Below are positions 59,516 to 64,000 of a stretch of 64,000 nucleotides of DNA, piece after piece. The DNA lies in the NCBI RefSeq assembly GCF_009755265.1, contig NZ_WPOO01000006.1, forward strand, positions 62,001-126,000. Reading direction: 5' to 3'. Position 1 is the stretch's first letter. Every line of letters starts with the position of its first letter. The stretch is from Adlercreutzia rubneri (GTDB taxonomy: Bacteria > Actinomycetota > Coriobacteriia > Coriobacteriales > Eggerthellaceae). A model generated the notes under the pieces. The model did not search any database and was not told the DNA's origin. It saw nothing but the letters and a program-made list of their open reading frames with translations. Both the position numbers and the translations under genes were made by a program.

Positions 59516-59749
59516 ATGCCGCAGTTGTCTTTGTATCTGGATGAGCCGACCATGGAAATGCTGCGCGAGAAGTCGTCGCGGGCGCATCAGTCGATGTCGA
59601 GGTACGTGACGGGGCTCATTCGCGAGAGTGGGGAAGGGCGCGGCTGGCCGTCAGGCTACTGGGATAACGTCTACGGCTGTCTGAAGGATCCGACGTTCGT
59701 TGTCCCCGAGGAAGAGGGAGACCTCGACGAGATCGTTCTGTTCGCGTAA
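59516..59749 (+). CDS. Ribbon-helix-helix antitoxin (VapB-like)
   Basis: The 77-residue protein begins PQLSLYLDEPTMEMLREKSSRAHQSMSRYVTGLI, a ribbon-helix-helix DNA-binding domain, followed by an acidic C-terminal part (VVPEEEGDLDEIVLF) for toxin binding. ATG 59516 follows AGGAGGTGCGC. It precedes a PIN-domain toxin by 9 bases. Confidence 0.8.
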   Translation: MPQLSLYLDEPTMEMLREKSSRAHQSMSRYVTGLIRESGEGRGWPSGYWDNVYGCLKDPTFVVPEEEGDLDEIVLFA

Positions 59750-59758
59750 GGGGCCGTC

Positions 59759-60166
59759 ATGTATTTCTTCGACTCCGATGTGTGCATCGAGATCATGCGG
59801 GGCCATCTGCCGCGGGCCCAGGAGATCATGCGGAAAAGCTCGCCGGATCTGTTCGGCGTGCCGGCTATCGTCGAGGCCGAGCTGCTGTACGGGGCCGAGA
59901 ACAGTAACAATCCCGAAGAGGGCCGCTATTTTGTAGAGAGCCTCTTGTCGCCGCTGCACATCATTCCCTTCGATTCCCGGTGCGCCGCCTGCTACGCGCG
60001 AGTCCGGGCCGACTTGAAGCGGCGCGGTTGCATAATCGGGCCGAACGATCTGCTGATTGCCGCGACGGCCCTTGCCCATGGCGCGACGCTCGTTTCGAAC
60101 AACACGAGGGTGTTCCGGCGTGTCGAGGGATTGCTTCTGGAGTTGTGGGCGGAGGTAGACTTTTAA
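59759..60166 (+). CDS. vapC: PIN-domain toxin (VapC-like)
   Basis: The 135-residue protein is a PIN ribonuclease with the acidic site residues Asp5/Asp7 (FFDSD), Glu39 (PAIVEAELLYG) and Asp97 (GPNDLLIAATALAHGATLVSNN). The fourth acidic position reads Asn115 (SNNTRVF), as in many active VapC proteins. It probably cuts tRNA or rRNA when the antitoxin is lost. The pair lies between hisS and the large membrane protein gene. Confidence 0.88.
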   Translation: MYFFDSDVCIEIMRGHLPRAQEIMRKSSPDLFGVPAIVEAELLYGAENSNNPEEGRYFVESLLSPLHIIPFDSRCAACYARVRADLKRRGCIIGPNDLLIAATALAHGATLVSNNTRVFRRVEGLLLELWAEVDF

Positions 60167-60343
60167 GGTCGCAGTGAAGAAAATCTTCAGGCCCGTGGTT
60201 TTCTTTCGGGTATTTGACGGGTTGGGTGTTGGCGCGGGGCCTTCCTGTATAGTGTCACGAAACCTTTTGTGGGGCCAAAGGGGCTCCGGGAGATGCGAGG
60301 TCGCCGCGCGGTGCGCTGCGGCCGATAAGAGAGGATGAGTTAC

Positions 60344-62449
60344 GTGGCACAATCTGGTTTGGATTCGCTGCTTGAGGCGTTGCGCCAGTCGGGTATGAAC
60401 ACCGATGGCGTGGGCTCGGGCGCCGGTGCGTCGGATTCGGCGTCGTCCGGGCCGCAGACGCCGGGCTCCGGCTCGGGCGCCGGCGCGGGAGCGTCGGGCT
60501 CGCGCGGCGGTGTGGGCGGCTTTCCCTTCGGAGGCTTCGGCGGGTTCGGGGGTGCGGGCAACGGCGGCGGTCGCGGCCATGGCGGCTCCGGCTCCGGTTA
60601 TGGCGGCGATGGCGGCCATGGTGGCCCTACGGTCGATTTCGAGTTCCTCGCCAACGACTTCCACCTGCCTTCTAAGAAATGGCTGGCGCTCATCATCGTG
60701 CTGGCGCTGCTCGTCATCGCCGGTGCCTACTGGTGGTTCCATCCGGCCATCAACATTCACTCCACGGACTTCTGGGGCTTCGTCTTCATCGTTATCCTGC
60801 TGCCGCTGTTCCTCGTTTTCTGGATGCGCTCCAAGCAGTACAAGACGGGCACCAAGGAAGTGACGAAGAACGAGGGTAAGGCGAAGACCTTCCGCATTCT
60901 GTCCTTCGTGCCCGTGGCCGTGGTGGCGCTCGTGGCCATTGGCGCCCTTATGTCCATGGCGATCTTCCCGGGCAATGCCGAGAAGTATTCCAACGTGCTG
61001 AAGACCGACACGCTGGAGTTTGCCCAGGACATCAAGGAAGTGAACTATTCGGAGATTCCCGTCATCGACCGCGATTCCGCCATTTTGCTGGGCAACCGCG
61101 AGATGGGCTCCATCCCCGAGTACGTCAGCCAGTTCGAGGTGTCGAACCTGTACTCGCAGATCAACTACCAGGGCACGCCGGTTCGCGTGAGCCCCTTGGG
61201 CTACGCCGACCTGTTCAAGTGGTTCACCAACCGCGAGGGCGGCATCCCGGCCTACGCGCTCGTGAACATGACCACCCAGGACGCCGAGATCGTGCGTCTG
61301 GAAGACAGCCCCATCTATTACTCGCAGTCCGAGCCGCTCGTGCGCAACATCGACCGCCACGTGCAGTTGTCCTACCCCTTCTACATGTTCGGCGAGAAGT
61401 CCTTCGAAATCGATGAGGACGGCCACCCCTGGTGGATCTGTCCCGTGAAGGATTTCACCATCGGACTCTTCGGTGGCGAGACCATCAGTCGCGTGGTGCT
61501 GTGTGACGCCACCACCGGCGAGACCCAAGACCTCGCCGTGGCCGACTGCCCCGAGTGGGTCGACCGCGTGTTTCCCGCCGAGCTGCTCATCCAGCAGTAC
61601 AACTGGTGGGGGGCCTACAACAACGGCTGGCTGAACTCGTTCCTCGGCCAGGAGGGCGTGGTGCGCACAACGCCCGGCACCGACGGCACGCTGGGCTACA
61701 ACTACATCGCCAAGGACGACGACGTGTGGGTGTACACCGGCGTCACCTCGGCCACGGCCGACAACTCCATCATCGGCTTCGTGCTGGTGAACCAGCGCAC
61801 CCAGGAGTCGCACTTCTACAGCGTCTCGGGCGCCACGGAGGACTCTGCCATGCAGTCCGCCGAGGGCCAGGTGCAGAACTTGCGCTACACCTCCACGTTC
61901 CCGCTGCTCATCAACGTGTCGAACCAGCCGACCTACTTCATGGCCCTGAAGGACGGCGCGGGCCTGGTGAAGAAGTTCGCCATGATCGACATCCAGCGCT
62001 ACCAGAACGTGGCCGTGGGCGATACGGTGGCCGACACCCAGAAGGCCTACGAGGCGCTGCTCGCCACCAACGGCGTGGTGGCCGAGGGCGAGGGCGGCGC
62101 GACCGATGTGGTGACGGTGAAGGGCACCATCCGCTCCATGAATCAGGCGGTCATCGAGGGCAACACCCACTTCTACCTGACCGTGGAAGGGGAGGACGGC
62201 TCCATCTTCGATTTCGCGCTGCCGGGGCTGCTGGACATCGTCGGCTATAAGGTGGGCGACGAGATCAACTTCACCTACGTGGAAGCTGCCGGTTCCAACG
62301 TGAGCCCGGCCTATGAGATTCTGGGCGAGGGCGGCAAGGCCTCCGAGAACGCCTCCGGCGAGCCCGAGGACGATGTGGTGCAGGATAACGGGGCCGCCCA
62401 GACGCCTGCCGACGTTGCTTCTGGCGAGGACACCGAGAAAGTGGCCTAG
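60344..62449 (+). CDS. Large Gly-rich membrane protein with external domain, unrecognised
   Basis: The 701-residue protein begins with a Gly/Ser-rich low-complexity segment (about residues 25-95, with GGFPFGGFGGFGG and GHGGSGSGYGG), then three membrane helices (about 112-135, 138-155, 180-205) and an outer domain of about 480 residues. Near the C-terminus VTVKGTIRSMNQAVIEGNTHFYLTVEG looks like an OB-fold strand pattern. An acidic tail ends it. I do not recognise the family. The GTG at 60344 is preferred because the ATG at 60335 directly abuts GAGAGG. It stands alone with a terminator after it. Confidence 0.65.
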   Translation: MAQSGLDSLLEALRQSGMNTDGVGSGAGASDSASSGPQTPGSGSGAGAGASGSRGGVGGFPFGGFGGFGGAGNGGGRGHGGSGSGYGGDGGHGGPTVDFEFLANDFHLPSKKWLALIIVLALLVIAGAYWWFHPAINIHSTDFWGFVFIVILLPLFLVFWMRSKQYKTGTKEVTKNEGKAKTFRILSFVPVAVVALVAIGALMSMAIFPGNAEKYSNVLKTDTLEFAQDIKEVNYSEIPVIDRDSAILLGNREMGSIPEYVSQFEVSNLYSQINYQGTPVRVSPLGYADLFKWFTNREGGIPAYALVNMTTQDAEIVRLEDSPIYYSQSEPLVRNIDRHVQLSYPFYMFGEKSFEIDEDGHPWWICPVKDFTIGLFGGETISRVVLCDATTGETQDLAVADCPEWVDRVFPAELLIQQYNWWGAYNNGWLNSFLGQEGVVRTTPGTDGTLGYNYIAKDDDVWVYTGVTSATADNSIIGFVLVNQRTQESHFYSVSGATEDSAMQSAEGQVQNLRYTSTFPLLINVSNQPTYFMALKDGAGLVKKFAMIDIQRYQNVAVGDTVADTQKAYEALLATNGVVAEGEGGATDVVTVKGTIRSMNQAVIEGNTHFYLTVEGEDGSIFDFALPGLLDIVGYKVGDEINFTYVEAAGSNVSPAYEILGEGGKASENASGEPEDDVVQDNGAAQTPADVASGEDTEKVA

Positions 62450-62483
62450 GGGCGCTTCGGAGCCAACGTAATTCTTAAGGTTT

Positions 62484-62514
62484 AAAGCGAGCGGGAGCAA
62501 TCTCGCTCGCTTTT
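62484..62514 (+). terminator. Intrinsic terminator of the Gly-rich membrane protein gene
   Basis: AAAGCGAGCGGGA (62484-62496) pairs with TCTCGCTCGCTTT (62501-62513; one mismatch or G-U) followed by TGTTTT. It stands 35 bases after the stop codon. Confidence 0.85.
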
Positions 62515-62548
62515 GTTTTCCCAGGTCAACATGAAGGTTTATAGGAGG

Positions 62549-62564
62549 GTTTAAAGCTTTAAAC
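62549..62564. promoter_or_regulatory. Perfect 16-base palindrome upstream of the flavoprotein
   Basis: GTTTAAAGCTTTAAAC is a perfect palindrome in AT-rich sequence 175 bases before the flavoprotein ATG; a half copy (GGTTTAAAGC) lies upstream at 62479-62488. This is a candidate operator or part of the promoter. Confidence 0.45.
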
Positions 62565-62688
62565 TTCTTTTTCCCGCTTGGTCGATGCGTGGATTTGCCA
62601 AGGCGTCCATAGTGCGTGGTGCAGCGAGGGAGCTGCGGCGGCGAAGCGAAAAGCTTCTCCGCAAACCAACGCAGCACGGACGCTGCAA

Positions 62689-62710
62689 CCGAGCTTTCAG
62701 AGAAGCTCGG
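62689..62710 (+). promoter_or_regulatory. Leader hairpin before the flavoprotein start
   Basis: CCGAGCTT (62689-62696) pairs with AAGCTCGG (62703-62710) around a six-base loop, 28 bases before the ATG and with no T-run, so it is a leader structure rather than a terminator. It may affect translation or mRNA stability. Confidence 0.4.
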
Positions 62711-62738
62711 CGTCACGAGTGAGGGAAAGGGACCCATC

Positions 62739-64000
62739 ATGACCAACGGAATGAATGTTTCTCGCCGCGACCTGTTCAAGTTCGGTGGCCTGGCCGCCAT
62801 CACCGCTGCCGGAGCCGGCGCGCTCGCGGGCTGCGCTCCCCAGCAGAAGATGGCGAGCACGGGCGCCGCCGCTGCCGAGGACGGATCTACCTACGTGGGC
62901 CCGAGCTTTTTGCAGAAGCCGGCCGAAATCACCGAGTTCGACGAGGAGCACACCTACGATGTCGTGGTCGTCGGCGCGGGCGAGTCGGGGCTTTCCGCCA
63001 TGCACGCCGCCCTGGAGGCGGGCGCTACGGTGGGCGCGCTGCAGAGCCTCTCCATCGTGCAGACCGCCGGCAACATGGGCGCTTCCATCGATTTGACGAA
63101 GACGAACGAGGCCGGCATCAAGGCGGTGCTGTCCTTCATCAACTACAAGAGCGACTACCGCGCCAACCTGGGCCAGGTAGAGACCTGGGCCCGCAACTCC
63201 CAGGAGGCGCTGGCCTGGTGGGCCGAGGCTGCGGCCAAGGGCGGCAGCGAGTCGAAGCCCTACGACTACACGGTGAACTGCAACGGGCATGAGGTGTTCT
63301 TCCATGCCAACACCTACTTCCATGACGAGGGCCATCAGAAGGGCGCGCTCGTCATCGGCGACGCCGTGCAGGCCGAGGGCGCCGAGATCTTCTTCGAGAC
63401 CCCCTGCGTGCAGTTGCTCGTGGAGGACGGCCGCGTGGCGGGTGCCATCGGCGAGACCAAGGACGGCGCTCATGTGCTGCTGCGTGCCAACAAGGGCGTC
63501 ATCATGGCCGCCGGCGACTATGTGGGCGATTCCGAGATGCTGTACTACTACACCCCCGACGCGAAGGGCCTGCATCAGGCCGTCGACTTCCGCAACGGCA
63601 CGGGCCTGAAGGCCGCCATGTGGGCCGGCGCCCAGATGTGCCCCGCCTCTCACACCAAGATGGTGCACGGCGAGGGCCCGAAGGTGCGCTTCGAGATGCC
63701 GTATTTGTTCCTCGACCGTCACGGCAAGCGCTTCATGGACGAGGGTTGCTGCCGCATGGGCTATCTGAACGAGTTCACCAACAAGTACCTGGCCGAAGTC
63801 GATTTCGCCGAGTCCACGGCCGCCAAGTTCTTCTCCATCGTGCCCACGAACTGGGAGGAGCACTACGATGCCTGGAAGGACTTCTCCGACATCTCCATCC
63901 ACAACGCCTACCGCAACGTCGATCCCGAAGCCTGGATCAAGGGCGACACGCTGGAGGAGCTGGCCGAGGGCATGATCGCCTACGCCGACGAGGAGGGCTG
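62739..64000 (+). CDS. Tat-exported FAD-dependent reductase, N-terminal part
   Basis: The first 420 residues are present; the gene runs off the right edge. It starts with a twin-arginine signal (VSRRDLFKFGGLAAI) and a lipobox-like LAGC at about residue 30, then an FAD Rossmann motif (DVVVVGAGESGLSAMHAALEAG), where the usual acidic residue after the second strand is not obvious (ALQSLSIVQTAGNMGAS). The segment YLFLDRHGKRFMDEG resembles the LVNxxGxRFxxE family motif. It is a flavoprotein of the fumarate reductase / flavocytochrome c type. No regulator lies next to it in the window. Confidence 0.8.
   Translation, partial: MTNGMNVSRRDLFKFGGLAAITAAGAGALAGCAPQQKMASTGAAAAEDGSTYVGPSFLQKPAEITEFDEEHTYDVVVVGAGESGLSAMHAALEAGATVGALQSLSIVQTAGNMGASIDLTKTNEAGIKAVLSFINYKSDYRANLGQVETWARNSQEALAWWAEAAAKGGSESKPYDYTVNCNGHEVFFHANTYFHDEGHQKGALVIGDAVQAEGAEIFFETPCVQLLVEDGRVAGAIGETKDGAHVLLRANKGVIMAAGDYVGDSEMLYYYTPDAKGLHQAVDFRNGTGLKAAMWAGAQMCPASHTKMVHGEGPKVRFEMPYLFLDRHGKRFMDEGCCRMGYLNEFTNKYLAEVDFAESTAAKFFSIVPTNWEEHYDAWKDFSDISIHNAYRNVDPEAWIKGDTLEELAEGMIAYADEEG

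Noticed and set aside
59651..62860. A 1069-codon open frame on the minus strand
   Set aside because: It is antisense to vapC and the Gly-rich membrane protein and has no recognisable domain.

Overview
The window looks like chromosomal DNA from a high-GC, strictly anaerobic actinobacterium of the Coriobacteriia, most likely Eggerthellaceae (the Eggerthella, Gordonibacter, Adlercreutzia, Slackia group). This is inferred from gene style, not from a search. The pointers are several Tat-exported molybdopterin and flavin reductases, LuxR-type regulators whose N-terminal part is a multi-pass membrane domain, a Tad pilus locus with no outer-membrane secretin, and a uniformly GC-rich background. The calls come from reading the sequence and knowledge of protein families; no database was searched.

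Layout. 1-4068 (minus): the start of a UvrD-like helicase, then an operon for a NapH-like and a NapG-like iron-sulfur protein, a TorD chaperone and an unknown protein. 4400-10895: a membrane LuxR regulator divergent from a complete DmsABC-type reductase operon. 11437-14764: a second membrane LuxR regulator divergent from a Tat-exported flavoprotein; by eye both are less GC-rich than their neighbours. 14852-18660: a LysR regulator, an EamA exporter, a pentapeptide-repeat protein and a decayed AraC/EamA pair. 18745-24172: a NarL-type two-component system divergent from an ABC-2 export operon. 24336: tRNA-Val(UAC). 24609-34714: a Tad/Flp pilus operon. 34711-36658: a ModE-like protein and threonine synthase. 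36856-40822: a ferrous-iron module (feoA, feoA, feoB, a Cys-rich protein, a DtxR-family regulator). 40923-43806: a DivIC-like protein, Ppx/GppA, tRNA-Leu(UAA) and a sortase.

44035-51586 holds the most interesting unit: a membrane histidine kinase with a c-type haem motif, its OmpR-type regulator, and a reductase operon (catalytic subunit, four-cluster ferredoxin, TorD, YedZ-like membrane cytochrome). The kinase operon and the reductase operon carry nearly the same direct-repeat element upstream, which suggests that one regulator controls both. The rest is housekeeping (polyprenyl synthase, leuCDB, hisS), two toxin-antitoxin pairs, a large Gly-rich membrane protein and the start of another Tat-exported flavoprotein that runs off the window.

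Non-coding structure is rich. There is a family of paired palindromic repeats (10927-11068, 42842-42922), a 49-base dispersed repeat (24515 and 51671), a nested multi-hairpin element (54646-54812), mutually exclusive hairpins at 387-452, and a candidate iron box before feoB. I saw no CRISPR array, rRNA, insertion sequence or prophage.
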